Positions 52,745-60,593 of a stretch of 64,000 nt of DNA are shown piece after piece (position 1 is the first letter of the stretch; every line of letters begins with the position of its first letter). Source of the DNA: an uncultured Prevotellaceae bacterium. Its GTDB lineage: Bacteria; Bacteroidota; Bacteroidia; Bacteroidales; Muribaculaceae. The position numbers were made by a program, and so were the translations under genes. The notes below the pieces were generated by a model, which worked only from the letters and a program-made list of their open reading frames with translations, did not search any database and was not told the origin of the DNA. The stretch spans positions 62,001 to 126,000 of the forward strand of contig ONEL01000004.1 in assembly GCA_900316835.1 (NCBI GenBank), read 5' to 3'.

Positions 52745-53296
52745 TTATTCAAGTAGCATACCGGCAGCCACATCGTGAGCGACGTCACCGCCCATGCTGA
52801 TGCTAGCGATGGTGAGCGCAAACTTTGCCGCCGCGGCAGGCCCATTGCCAGTAACGATATTTCCATCCACCGCGACAGGCTGGTTAAGCACCACCGCGCC
52901 AGTCATGCCATCTTCCATGCCGGGATAACACACCGCCTCCCTGCCGTCAAGTAATCCTAATGGTCCCAATATCACCGATGGTGACGCGCAGATGGCAGCA
53001 ATCTTCTCACCCTTGGCATCCTGCTCCTGGAGCAATTCGCACAGGGTCTCGTTGGCAGCAAGATTGCTAGCGCCAGGCATGCCACCCGGACAAATAATCC
53101 ACTCGGCATCCTCCAGCATCTCGGGGTTAAACACCTCGTCGGCGACAACGGTAACCCCATGAGCTCCAATTGCTTCGGGAGTCTCATAAATTGACATTGT
53201 CACCACCTGCATGCCAGCGCGGCGCAGTACATCAACAACGGTCAAGGCCTCTATTTCCTCAAATCCGTCGGCAAACATCACATAACTTGGTCTCAT
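52745..53296 (-). CDS. DJ-1/PfpI-family protein
   Basis: A 183-residue protein of the DJ-1/YajL/ThiJ type. The reactive cysteine is Cys103 in KIAAICASPSVIL, preceded by FADGFEEIEALTVVDVLRRAG at the N-terminus with the conserved Glu, and IICPGGMPGASNLA. Members act as redox-sensing chaperones or glyoxalase/deglycase-like enzymes; which applies here is not known. The length and the AICASP elbow fit the YajL branch. Monocistronic, ending against the terminator shared with the barrel gene. Confidence 0.9.
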   Translation of the reverse strand: MRPSYVMFADGFEEIEALTVVDVLRRAGMQVVTMSIYETPEAIGAHGVTVVADEVFNPEMLEDAEWIICPGGMPGASNLAANETLCELLQEQDAKGEKIAAICASPSVILGPLGLLDGREAVCYPGMEDGMTGAVVLNQPVAVDGNIVTGNGPAAAAKFALTIASISMGGDVAHDVAAGMLLE

Positions 53297-53388
53297 AACA
53301 GTTAGTTTTATGGGTTGTTACTCATTGTTTTTTCAGGCAGTAAAGATAAGAATTTATCGCCAGCGCACAAAATATTGTTACGCTTTTA

Positions 53389-53420
53389 TTGCATTTTGAC
53401 TATAATATTTTGTATTTTTG
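53389..53420 (+). promoter_or_regulatory. Promoter of the transglutaminase-like gene
   Basis: TTG at 53389-53391, 21 bp, TATTTTTG at 53413-53420, and a leader of about 25 nt. Confidence 0.68.
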
Positions 53421-53447
53421 CATTCCAACAAACTTTTGCCACGCATC

Positions 53448-55904
53448 ATGAAACTAATACAAACTTTCCTATTAATATTTACGCTTTCAGCACTATCCAT
53501 CTCTTCGCAAGCCACCGACAAGCACGCACTCACTCCCCCCGAAGAAGCTCAGCTACTTGTTGACATGCTGGGCGAGACACTTGCCACGCCCGACAAGGCC
53601 GACTACAGCCGTGACTTCTATTTCAAAAACTACATGACTTCCTTACAAGCTCGTGACGAGATGCCGTGGGGAAAAATGGTGCCCAAGCGTGAATTTAGGT
53701 ACTTTGTGCTTCCTGTACGCATCAATAATGAGAATCTTGACACAGCACGCATTGTGTTTTATAAGGAACTAAAACATCGTGTAAAAGGTCTATCGATGAA
53801 AGACGCCATCCTCGAGGTAAATCACTGGTGCCATGAGAAAGTGAGCTACCGTCCGAGCGACGCGCGCACCAGTAGTCCTCTAGCCACAGTGCGCACCGCC
53901 TACGGTCGCTGTGGAGAGGAATCGACACTGCTTGTTGCAGCTCTGCGCTCGGTGTGCATCCCCGCCCGCCAGGTCTACACTCCCCGCTGGGCTCACACCG
54001 ACGACAATCATGCGTGGGTAGAAGCATGGGTCGACGGCGAATGGTTCTTTCTAGGCGCTTGCGAGCCAGAGCCCGTGCTCAACCTGGGTTGGTTCAACGA
54101 GAGCGCCTCGCGCGCCATGCTCATGCACACCAAGGTTGCTGGCAACTATGACGGTCCCGAGGAGGTTTTAAGTCGCACACCATGCTACACCGAGATTAAC
54201 ATTACTCACCACTACAGCCCCACCTCGCTCGTAGAGTTACAAATTATTGACAAAGAGGGCAATCCAGTGAGCGGAGCAACGGTAGAGTTCAAGCTATATA
54301 ACTATGCCGAGTTCTACACCCTTGTTACTAAGACTACCGCGAGCGATGGCAAAGTAAGTCTTAATGCCGGCAAAGGCGACTTGCTGGTATGGGTCACTAA
54401 AGATAACCTTGTGGCGATTAAAAAAGTGTCGTGGATGAATCCACACACCGAAACCATTACACTACATGACAAGTCATTGCCTCAGCACCTAAATATAGAT
54501 ATAGTGCCACCTGCGCCCAATCCTGTGATACCCGCTGTCACTGCCGAACAACGCTCACTCAACGACCACCGCAAAGCGCAAGAGGATTCCACGCGCCAAG
54601 CCTACGAAGCGACGATGCCCGTTGAAGCATGGCGAGGCAATCACCACACCATCCAGCAATTTCTCGACAAAGCGAAAAACAAAGTAATGGCCCACAAGCT
54701 TCTTGAGGTAATCAGTGCCAAAGACTTGCGCGACATTGGCCTTGACGTGCTTTGCGACAACGAAGTCGCGACCACCGACACCTCTTATATATATAGCCAC
54801 TACGTGCTCAACCCACGCGTGGAAAACGAGTGGCTCACACCCTATAAAGCGTTTTTCAAAAGCAAGCTCGGCCACTTCAAGAACATAGGCCAACTCATTG
54901 AATGGACTAAGGACAATATTACGATTGACAACGAGCACAACCCACAACGCTTGCGCCAGCAACCCATGAGTGTGTATAGCACACGCAGCACCGACGAGTT
55001 GGGACGCGCCATCTTCCTAGTGAGTGCGGCACGCAGTCTTGGGTGGCCGGCGCGCATCAATGAGGTAAATGGTAAGCTGGAATATTACGCAAGCGACACC
55101 TGGCACGAGGTAAAATTTGAGCAACACGACATGCTCACAGCCGAGCCGACAGGCACTTTGCGACTAAGATTCACCCCTACTACAACTCATAACGACCTCT
55201 CCTACTACACCCATTTCACACTCAGCAAAATTGAAGACGGAAAAGCACGACTACTCACCTACCCTGACGATGCCACGTGGAGCAAGACTTTTAAAAATGG
55301 AGTAACACTTGAGCCAGGCACCTACATGCTCACCACCGGCAACCGCCAGAGCGACGGTAGCGTGCTAGCTGCAACCACAACATTTGAGATCAAACCACAG
55401 GAGATTACCAACATCCCGCTTCTATTGCGTGAGAAACAACAAATTGCCATTGTGCTAGGTAAGCTGAAAGATGGTCTCCCATTCTACAACCAATCCACTC
55501 ACATGCACGACACGTTGCCACAAGGAAAGAAATACATATTAGGCTTTATTGTTCCAAGTCATGAACCCACCAACCATGCCTTGCGCGATATAGCCACATG
55601 CGCAACACAATTTGAGCAGTGGGGTGAAAAAATAATTCTTCTAAACCTCAGCGAGGTACAAGACCGACGGTTTAATAAAGCTGAGTTTGCCTCGTTGCCA
55701 AATACTGTCACCTGGGGCATTGATACCGATAGAAAAATATTAAATTACATCAATCAACAGCTCCAGCAACAATCACAAGCATTGCCTTTATTTATAATTG
55801 TTGACAAGGATGGAAATATAACATTTATTAAGCAAGGCTACACAATCCACCTGGGTGAACAAATCCTAAAAGCCATCAAAATCCATGCCAACAGATACAA
55901 ATAA
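53448..55904 (+). CDS. Secreted transglutaminase-like (papain-fold) protein
   Basis: 818 residues; ATG at 53448 (MKLIQTFLLIFTL) gives a signal peptide and lies just after the promoter. The transglutaminase core is near residues 115-215: AYGRCGEESTLLVAALRSV (Cys), DDNHAWVEAWVDGEWF (His) and GACEPEPVLNLGWF (acidic residue). An Ig/carboxypeptidase-regulatory-like domain (NPVSGATVEFKLYNY) follows; a second degenerate transglutaminase-like stretch appears near RAIFLVSAARSLGWPARINE; and the C-terminus resembles a thioredoxin-like fold without a CxxC. Such proteins often act as peptidases in Bacteroidetes; the substrate is unknown. Confidence 0.85.
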   Translation: MKLIQTFLLIFTLSALSISSQATDKHALTPPEEAQLLVDMLGETLATPDKADYSRDFYFKNYMTSLQARDEMPWGKMVPKREFRYFVLPVRINNENLDTARIVFYKELKHRVKGLSMKDAILEVNHWCHEKVSYRPSDARTSSPLATVRTAYGRCGEESTLLVAALRSVCIPARQVYTPRWAHTDDNHAWVEAWVDGEWFFLGACEPEPVLNLGWFNESASRAMLMHTKVAGNYDGPEEVLSRTPCYTEINITHHYSPTSLVELQIIDKEGNPVSGATVEFKLYNYAEFYTLVTKTTASDGKVSLNAGKGDLLVWVTKDNLVAIKKVSWMNPHTETITLHDKSLPQHLNIDIVPPAPNPVIPAVTAEQRSLNDHRKAQEDSTRQAYEATMPVEAWRGNHHTIQQFLDKAKNKVMAHKLLEVISAKDLRDIGLDVLCDNEVATTDTSYIYSHYVLNPRVENEWLTPYKAFFKSKLGHFKNIGQLIEWTKDNITIDNEHNPQRLRQQPMSVYSTRSTDELGRAIFLVSAARSLGWPARINEVNGKLEYYASDTWHEVKFEQHDMLTAEPTGTLRLRFTPTTTHNDLSYYTHFTLSKIEDGKARLLTYPDDATWSKTFKNGVTLEPGTYMLTTGNRQSDGSVLAATTTFEIKPQEITNIPLLLREKQQIAIVLGKLKDGLPFYNQSTHMHDTLPQGKKYILGFIVPSHEPTNHALRDIATCATQFEQWGEKIILLNLSEVQDRRFNKAEFASLPNTVTWGIDTDRKILNYINQQLQQQSQALPLFIIVDKDGNITFIKQGYTIHLGEQILKAIKIHANRYK

Positions 55905-55977
55905 CCCCTTTTTTCTAATCCGAAATCAACTAAAAAACCACAAAACGCATTTTTTTCAAAAAAAGTTTAGAAAAAAC

Positions 55978-56008
55978 TTGCACAGTAAAAAAACTTGCCG
56001 TACCTTTG
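55978..56008 (+). promoter_or_regulatory. Promoter of the tRNA-Val / tRNA-Glu unit
   Basis: TTG at 55978-55980, 20 bp, TACCTTTG at 56001-56008, 24 bp before the first tRNA. Confidence 0.72.
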
Positions 56009-56031
56009 CATCGCTTTTCCGATAAAAGCAT

Positions 56032-56106
56032 GGGTGCTTAGCTCAGCTGGTTCAGAGCATCTGCCTTACAAGCAGAGGGTCGGCGGTTCGAATCCGTCAG
56101 CACCCA
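56032..56106 (+). tRNA. tRNA-Val (anticodon TAC)
   Basis: 75 nt. Acceptor GGGTGCT (56032-56038) pairs with AGCACCC (56099-56105), discriminator A56106. Anticodon stem TCTGC/GCAGA with loop CTTACAA, TAC at 56067-56069. T-loop TTCGAAT. No encoded CCA. Confidence 0.97.
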
Positions 56107-56116
56107 CCTGGGAAAC

Positions 56117-56192
56117 GGTGGTATCGTCTAGTGGCCCAGGACGCTGGCCTCTCACGCCGGAAACCGGGGTTCGACTCCCCGTACCACTACCA
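56117..56192 (+). tRNA. tRNA-Glu (anticodon CTC)
   Basis: Acceptor GGTGGTA (56117-56123) pairs with TACCACT (56182-56188, one G-T pair), discriminator A56189 and an encoded CCA to 56192. Anticodon stem CTGGC/GCCGG, loop CTCTCAC, CTC at 56151-56153 reading GAG. T-arm CGGGG/CCCCG. It follows tRNA-Val by 10 bp. Confidence 0.96.
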
Positions 56193-56194
56193 AG

Positions 56195-56228
56195 AAACAG
56201 CTTGCTACAAGAGTAGCAAGCTGTTTTT
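56195..56228 (+). terminator. Rho-independent terminator after the tRNA pair
   Basis: AAACAGCTTGCTAC (56195-56208) pairs perfectly with GTAGCAAGCTGTTT (56213-56226), loop of four bases, then T residues. Confidence 0.94.
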
Positions 56229-56234
56229 CTTTTG

Positions 56235-56321
56235 GATAGGAGGGACTAGGAGTGGCTAGGAGGGACTAGGAGTGGCTAGGAGCTACTAGGAGTTACTAGG
56301 AATTACTAGGAACTACTAGGA
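56235..56321. repeat. 10-bp tandem repeat array, CTAGGAnnnA type (copy 1)
   Basis: About 8.6 units of AG(G/T)(G/T/A)(A/G)CTAGG-like decamers, all containing CTAGG. The first four units form two copies of a 20-bp unit. The array starts with GATAGGA, as does the second array at 59143-59235. Confidence 0.93.
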
Positions 56322-56324
56322 TTT

Positions 56325-56367
56325 TTTAAAAAAAGGTGGGTAGAGCTGTTTTTTAGGCTCTACCCAC
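56325..56367 (-). terminator. Terminator of the DUF1015 gene
   Basis: GTGGGTAGAGC (56336-56346) pairs perfectly with GCTCTACCCAC (56357-56367). Read on the minus strand the hairpin is followed by seven T residues and lies 30 bp after the DUF1015 stop. Confidence 0.88.
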
Positions 56368-56397
56368 TTCTAATTTTTATTTTGTGTCTAATGTGCT

Positions 56398-57642
56398 TTA
56401 GTCGAGCTTATGGATGATGAGACCTGAACGAAGTTTGGGCTCAAACCATGTAGCCTTTGGAGGCATGATGTTGCCACTGTCGGCGATGTCGATGATTTGG
56501 CGCATAGTCACTGGATAAAGAGCAAGGGCCATCTTCATCTCACCACTGTCAACACGCTTCTTGAGCTCTCCAAGTCCGCGAATACCACCCACGAAGTCGA
56601 TGCGCTTGTCGGTACGCAGGTCCATGATACCCAAGATGTCGCGCAAGATGTAGTCGCTAGAAACCTTCACATCGAGAACGCCAATGGGGTCGTTGTCGTC
56701 GTAGGTTCCTTCCTTAGCAGTGAGTGAGTACCACTTGCCTTCCAAGTATAACGAGAAGTTGTGTAACTTGGCTGGACGATACTCTTGCTCTCCCTTGCAC
56801 TCAATGTCGAAGTGCTCACCTACCTTAGCCAGGAATTCCTCGGGAGTGAGACCATTAAGGTCCTTAACCACGCGGTTATAGTCCATAACCTTGAGGTGGT
56901 TCTCGGGGAAGCAAACAGCCAGCAGGTAGTTGTACTCTTCCTTGCCAGTGTGATTGGGGTCGGCTTGTGCTTTCTCCTCGCCAATGTGAGCCGCTGCGGC
57001 GGTGCGGTGGTGACCGTCGGCGATGTAAAGGTAAGGAATCTTAGCAAATTCCTCGGTGATGCGAGCGTTCAAAGCATCGTCGGTAATGCACCAGAAGGTG
57101 TGTCCAATACCATCCTCGCTCACGAAGTCATATTCAGGCTCTCCCTTTGCCACCTGAGCAATAATCTCCTCAAGCGCGGCATTGGTAGGGAACGAGAGGA
57201 ATACTGGCTCCACATTGGCGTTATTCACGCGAATGTGTTTCATGCGGTCCTCTTCCTTCTCACGGCGAGTGAGCTCATGTTTCTTTATGCGTCCCTCAAT
57301 GTAGTCCATGTAGTTGGCAGCAACCACAATACCATATTGAGTGCGGCCGTCCATGGTTTGAGCATAGATGTAGTACATCTCTTTTGGGTCTTGAACCAGC
57401 CAACCGTTGGCTTGGAACTTCTTGAAGTTCTCCACTGCCTTGTCATAGACTTGTGGATCGTGCTCGGTAGTGCCATCGTTAAAGTCGATTTCAGGCTTGA
57501 TGATGTGGTAAAGCGACATTTCGTTGTCGCCAGCCTCGGCTCTTGCTTCCTCACTAGAGAGGACATCATAAGGCTTTGAAGCTACTTTCTCTACTAACTC
57601 TTTGGGAGGACGAAGTCCCTTGAAAGGTTTTACATTTGCCAT
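56398..57642 (-). CDS. DUF1015-family protein
   Basis: A 414-residue cytosolic protein of a widespread uncharacterised family. The start MANVKPFKGLRPPKELVEKV with KPYDVLSSEEA is the family N-terminus, and the central YIADGHHRTAAAAHIG is the conserved motif. Remote similarity of that motif to ParB/sulfiredoxin-like nucleotide-binding folds has been suggested, but no reaction is established. It is the last gene of a probable galK-nucleotidyltransferase-fur-DUF1015 run and has its own terminator; it lies 64 bp after the fur-type gene. Confidence 0.88.
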   Translation of the reverse strand: MANVKPFKGLRPPKELVEKVASKPYDVLSSEEARAEAGDNEMSLYHIIKPEIDFNDGTTEHDPQVYDKAVENFKKFQANGWLVQDPKEMYYIYAQTMDGRTQYGIVVAANYMDYIEGRIKKHELTRREKEEDRMKHIRVNNANVEPVFLSFPTNAALEEIIAQVAKGEPEYDFVSEDGIGHTFWCITDDALNARITEEFAKIPYLYIADGHHRTAAAAHIGEEKAQADPNHTGKEEYNYLLAVCFPENHLKVMDYNRVVKDLNGLTPEEFLAKVGEHFDIECKGEQEYRPAKLHNFSLYLEGKWYSLTAKEGTYDDNDPIGVLDVKVSSDYILRDILGIMDLRTDKRIDFVGGIRGLGELKKRVDSGEMKMALALYPVTMRQIIDIADSGNIMPPKATWFEPKLRSGLIIHKLD

Positions 57643-57706
57643 GATTTTTTGTTTTTTCTTTTCTTGTTAAAAAATAGGTTATATTAATTGTGTATCAAAA
57701 AAAATA

Positions 57707-58207
57707 TCATTGCTGTTTTTTCTTGCGATTAGCGATTGTGAGCTGTCGCTTCTCCCGCTTGATGCGTCGAGCGCAGTCATTGCACACGCCATAGATGGTG
57801 AGGTTGTAATAGCTGGTGGTGAATGCCGCAAACTTGCGAGCGTTCATGTAGGCCATGAAGTTGAGATCCTTGACTAGTTTCACTTTCTTGCAATGCTCGC
57901 ACATGAGGTGAATGTAGCTGACAGCCTCGACGCGCTCATAGAGCGTGTGCCCAGCCCCTACCGACAGACGTCGCAATATTCCCGCTGCCACGAGCAAGTC
58001 TACAGTGTTGTAGATGGTAGCCTTGCTCACCGCAAAAGCATTGCTCGCCATTGCTTGCTCAAGGTCCTCAACAGCAAACTGCTTGGGAAACGCCAGCGCT
58101 TGCTCGAGGATTTTGTATCGCTCGGGCGTGCGCCGCATTCCATTAGCCTTGAGATACTTGTCAAGTTTCTCGACGGCAACAGTGTTGCTATTTACAGCAT
58201 CGACCAT
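57707..58207 (-). CDS. Fur-family metalloregulator
   Basis: A 166-residue transcription factor. The N-terminal winged helix holds MRRTPERYKILEQALAF and the recognition segment FAVSKATIYNTVDLLVAAGIL; the dimerisation domain has HLMCEHCKKVK (Cys103, Cys106) and YGVCNDCARRIKR (Cys142, Cys145), the structural zinc site of Fur/PerR proteins. Whether it senses iron, zinc or peroxide cannot be read from the sequence. The basic tail (KREKRQLTIANRKKKQQ) is long. It starts 19 bp after the nucleotidyltransferase stop, an unexpected operon partner. Confidence 0.92.
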   Translation of the reverse strand: MVDAVNSNTVAVEKLDKYLKANGMRRTPERYKILEQALAFPKQFAVEDLEQAMASNAFAVSKATIYNTVDLLVAAGILRRLSVGAGHTLYERVEAVSYIHLMCEHCKKVKLVKDLNFMAYMNARKFAAFTTSYYNLTIYGVCNDCARRIKREKRQLTIANRKKKQQ

Positions 58208-58226
58208 TCAATCTACCGCAATGCCA

Positions 58227-59129
58227 TTAGAACAATTTCTCGGGATAAACACCCTGGCGGTGAAGCTCGGCAAACTTGTCGACAACACCCTGGCGATCCT
58301 CACTATAGGTCACGCCAAACCACTTAGAGTCGGTGCGCAGCACTTCGACAGTAGACTGTCCACTCTCCACCAGTTCACTTACCACGATGGGAATAAAGAA
58401 CTCGCTCTTGGGAACGTTAATTGAGTGGTTCAGGAAGTTAATGAACGACTTCTCGCTATGCGCAAAATAGTCGGGGGTAAAGCCCCAAAAGTTCATCGAC
58501 ACTGGTGTAGTGGGCTCGAGGCGCTCAACCACATCACCCTCAGTGAAGATGATGTCGTGGTTCTCGTCATAACCAATCTTGGTGCGCTCTACCACGCTCT
58601 GTAGCAGTCCATCCTTAGTCTCGCACACTCCGCGCGACACTGTGCCGCTCTCGCTCATGGTGTTGCCCACGTTAAAGCCCACCATGAAATAACGGTCGTG
58701 ACTACCCTCGGGAAGCTCGCTTAGTGCTTTACCCAGCACTTCAAATGAGTTGCGTCCATAGAAATCGTCACTGTTGATAACCGCAAAAGGCTCTTTAATA
58801 GCATCCTTTCCCATGAGCACAGCATGGTTAGTGCCCCAGGGCTTAGTACGATCTTCGGGGCAAGTGAAGCCTTCGGGAAGGTCGTTTATCGACTGGAATA
58901 CTACTTGAGTGGGTATCTTGCTCTCATATTTTGACAGAATCTTGTCGCGGAATTCCTGCTCAAAGTCTTTGCGAATTACAAACACTACTTTACCAAATCC
59001 GCTGTGAATGGCATCGTAGATTGAATAGTCCATGATGGTCTCGCCATGTGGGCCCAGACCATCGAGCTGCTTGAGACCGCCGTAACGACTTCCCATGCCA
59101 GCTGCAAGAACGAATAATGTAGGTTTCAT
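58227..59129 (-). CDS. Sugar-phosphate nucleotidyltransferase-like protein
   Basis: A 300-residue protein with the NTP-transferase signature VLAAGMGSRYGGLKQLDGLG, then KPWGTNHAVLMG and the metal-binding VINSDDFYG. It resembles UTP- or GTP-dependent sugar-1-phosphate uridylyl/guanylyl transferases, but the sugar is unknown. Placed downstream of galK it could act on galactose-1-phosphate (inference only; no galT is seen). The upstream 150-bp region up to galK consists largely of 10-bp and AT-rich repeats. Confidence 0.85.
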   Translation of the reverse strand: MKPTLFVLAAGMGSRYGGLKQLDGLGPHGETIMDYSIYDAIHSGFGKVVFVIRKDFEQEFRDKILSKYESKIPTQVVFQSINDLPEGFTCPEDRTKPWGTNHAVLMGKDAIKEPFAVINSDDFYGRNSFEVLGKALSELPEGSHDRYFMVGFNVGNTMSESGTVSRGVCETKDGLLQSVVERTKIGYDENHDIIFTEGDVVERLEPTTPVSMNFWGFTPDYFAHSEKSFINFLNHSINVPKSEFFIPIVVSELVESGQSTVEVLRTDSKWFGVTYSEDRQGVVDKFAELHRQGVYPEKLF

Positions 59130-59142
59130 GTTTTATTTTTTT

Positions 59143-59235
59143 GATAGGAGTTGCTAGGAGTTGCTAGGAGCTACTAGGAGCTACTAGGAATTACTAGGAG
59201 TTACTAGGAGTTACTAGGAATTACTAGGAATTACT
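59143..59235. repeat. 10-bp tandem repeat array, CTAGGAGTTA type (copy 2)
   Basis: About nine decamers, TTGCTAGGAG, CTACTAGGAG or TTACTAGGAA, beginning with GATAGGA exactly like the array at 56235-56321 and lying in the same orientation. It occupies the region directly upstream of the nucleotidyltransferase start. Confidence 0.93.
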
Positions 59236-59237
59236 AT

Positions 59238-59287
59238 AATTCTATTAATTATTAATTATTAATTCTTAATTATTAATTATTAATTAT
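59238..59287. repeat. AT-only repeat abutting the galK stop
   Basis: Repeated ATTAATT / TTAATTA heptamers with one TTCTTAA variant, running into the galK stop codon at 59280-59282 and the last codon. Confidence 0.85.
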
Positions 59288-60416
59288 TTACTCTACGGGC
59301 GCCGTCGCTGATGATTACATCATAAACCATGGGCTCGTGACCATATTTCTCATTGAATTTGCGTTTTGCTGTGGAAATAAACTCGTCGTGCAGTTCGTCC
59401 TTGACAAGATTGATAGTGCAACCACCAAATCCGCCTCCCATGATGCGCGAGCCAGTAACACCACACTCGCGGGCAATATCGTTGAGGTAGTCAAGCTCTA
59501 CACAGCTCACCTCATAATCTTTAGAGAGCCCCTCGTGGGTTTTGTACATGCGGTCGCCTACGGTCTCAAAGTCGCCACGCTCAAGGGCGTCACACACGTC
59601 AAGCACACGTTGCTTCTCGCCAATCACATAAACGGCACGCTTGTAGTCCTCATCACTAATCTTGTCGCGGCTAGCCTCGAGCATCTGCATGGAGGCGTCA
59701 CGCAGGGTTTCCACACCAAGTGTAGCCGCCACACGCTCGCACGACTCACGGCGCTTGTTATAGGGAGAATCCACTAGCTCATGCTTAACTCTCGAATCAA
59801 GAAGCACGAGTTTGTAGCCTTTAGCATCAAATGGATAGTATTTATATTCGAGCGAGCGGCAATCGAGACGCATGAGGTGGTCTTTCTTGCCGAAGACCGA
59901 AGCAAACTGGTCCATGATACCACAGTTCACACCACAGTAGTTATGCTCTGTGCTCTGCCCTATCTTGGCAAGCTCAAATTTATCAATTTTGTTGTCATTG
60001 AACATGTCGTTCATGGCGAAAGCAAAACATGACTCAAGTGCCGCACTTGACGACAACCCGGCACCAAGTGGTACGTTGCCGGCAAACACCGCATCAAAAC
60101 CCTTTACAATGCCTCCACGTTTTATAGTCTCGCGACAAACGCCAAAGACATAGCATGCCCATTGCTCTTGTGGCTTATCTTCCTCGTTGAGTCCAAACTC
60201 ACAATAATTGTCGAGATCGGCGCTATAGACACGCACTTTATCGCTACCATTTTCCTTAATACCCGCCATAATACACTTGTCGATGGCTCCCGGGAATACG
60301 AAACCGCCGTTATAGTCGGTGTGTTCTCCAATCAGATTAATACGGCCCGAGGATGCATAAAGCACTGGTTCTGAGCCAAAACGTTCTTTAAATAAAGAAA
60401 TGATTTTCTCTTTCAT
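59280..60416 (-). CDS. galK: Galactokinase
   Basis: Phosphorylates alpha-D-galactose to galactose-1-phosphate in the Leloir pathway. Seen in 378 residues: the sugar-binding signature GRINLIGEHTDYNGGFVFP at the N-terminus, the GHMP ATP loop VPLGAGLSSSAALE near residue 115, CGIMDQFASVFG with catalytic Asp, and RIMGGGFGGCTINLV near the C-terminus. Normal length. A -7 element lies about 105 bp upstream. No galT, galE or galactose transporter is adjacent. Confidence 0.96.
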   Translation of the reverse strand: MKEKIISLFKERFGSEPVLYASSGRINLIGEHTDYNGGFVFPGAIDKCIMAGIKENGSDKVRVYSADLDNYCEFGLNEEDKPQEQWACYVFGVCRETIKRGGIVKGFDAVFAGNVPLGAGLSSSAALESCFAFAMNDMFNDNKIDKFELAKIGQSTEHNYCGVNCGIMDQFASVFGKKDHLMRLDCRSLEYKYYPFDAKGYKLVLLDSRVKHELVDSPYNKRRESCERVAATLGVETLRDASMQMLEASRDKISDEDYKRAVYVIGEKQRVLDVCDALERGDFETVGDRMYKTHEGLSKDYEVSCVELDYLNDIARECGVTGSRIMGGGFGGCTINLVKDELHDEFISTAKRKFNEKYGHEPMVYDVIISDGARRVNN

Positions 60417-60520
60417 TTGGCAATTATGAAATTAGTAGGTTTATTACAGTATAATTTATTTTGAATGCACGAAGATACAACAATATTTGCAAACAACGGC
60501 AATGTTTTGCTAAAATTCAG

Positions 60521-60528
60521 CAAAATTA
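60521..60528 (-). promoter_or_regulatory. Candidate promoter -7 element of galK
   Basis: TAATTTTG on the minus strand, about 105 bp before the galK ATG, so the message would have a long leader. Confidence 0.5.
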
Positions 60529-60563
60529 AGGATTTTGATGCCTATGTGTTCAAGAAAAATTCC

Positions 60564-60571
60564 TAACTTTG
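60564..60571 (+). promoter_or_regulatory. Promoter -7 element of the lipoate ligase gene
   Basis: TAACTTTG, 22 bp before the ATG at 60594. Confidence 0.6.
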
Positions 60572-60593
60572 AAAACAAAATGTTGAAAAAACT

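Noticed and set aside
53418..53447. Upstream ATG for the transglutaminase-like gene
   Set aside because: It overlaps the -7 promoter element at 53413-53420 and would place MHSNKLLPRI before the signal peptide; ATG at 53448 is preferred.
56235..59235. CRISPR-like short repeats
   Set aside because: The 10-bp CTAGG units are contiguous, with no spacers of 30 bp or more, and no cas gene is present. The 7-bp array at 26688 and the 21-bp array at 62271 fail for the same reason.
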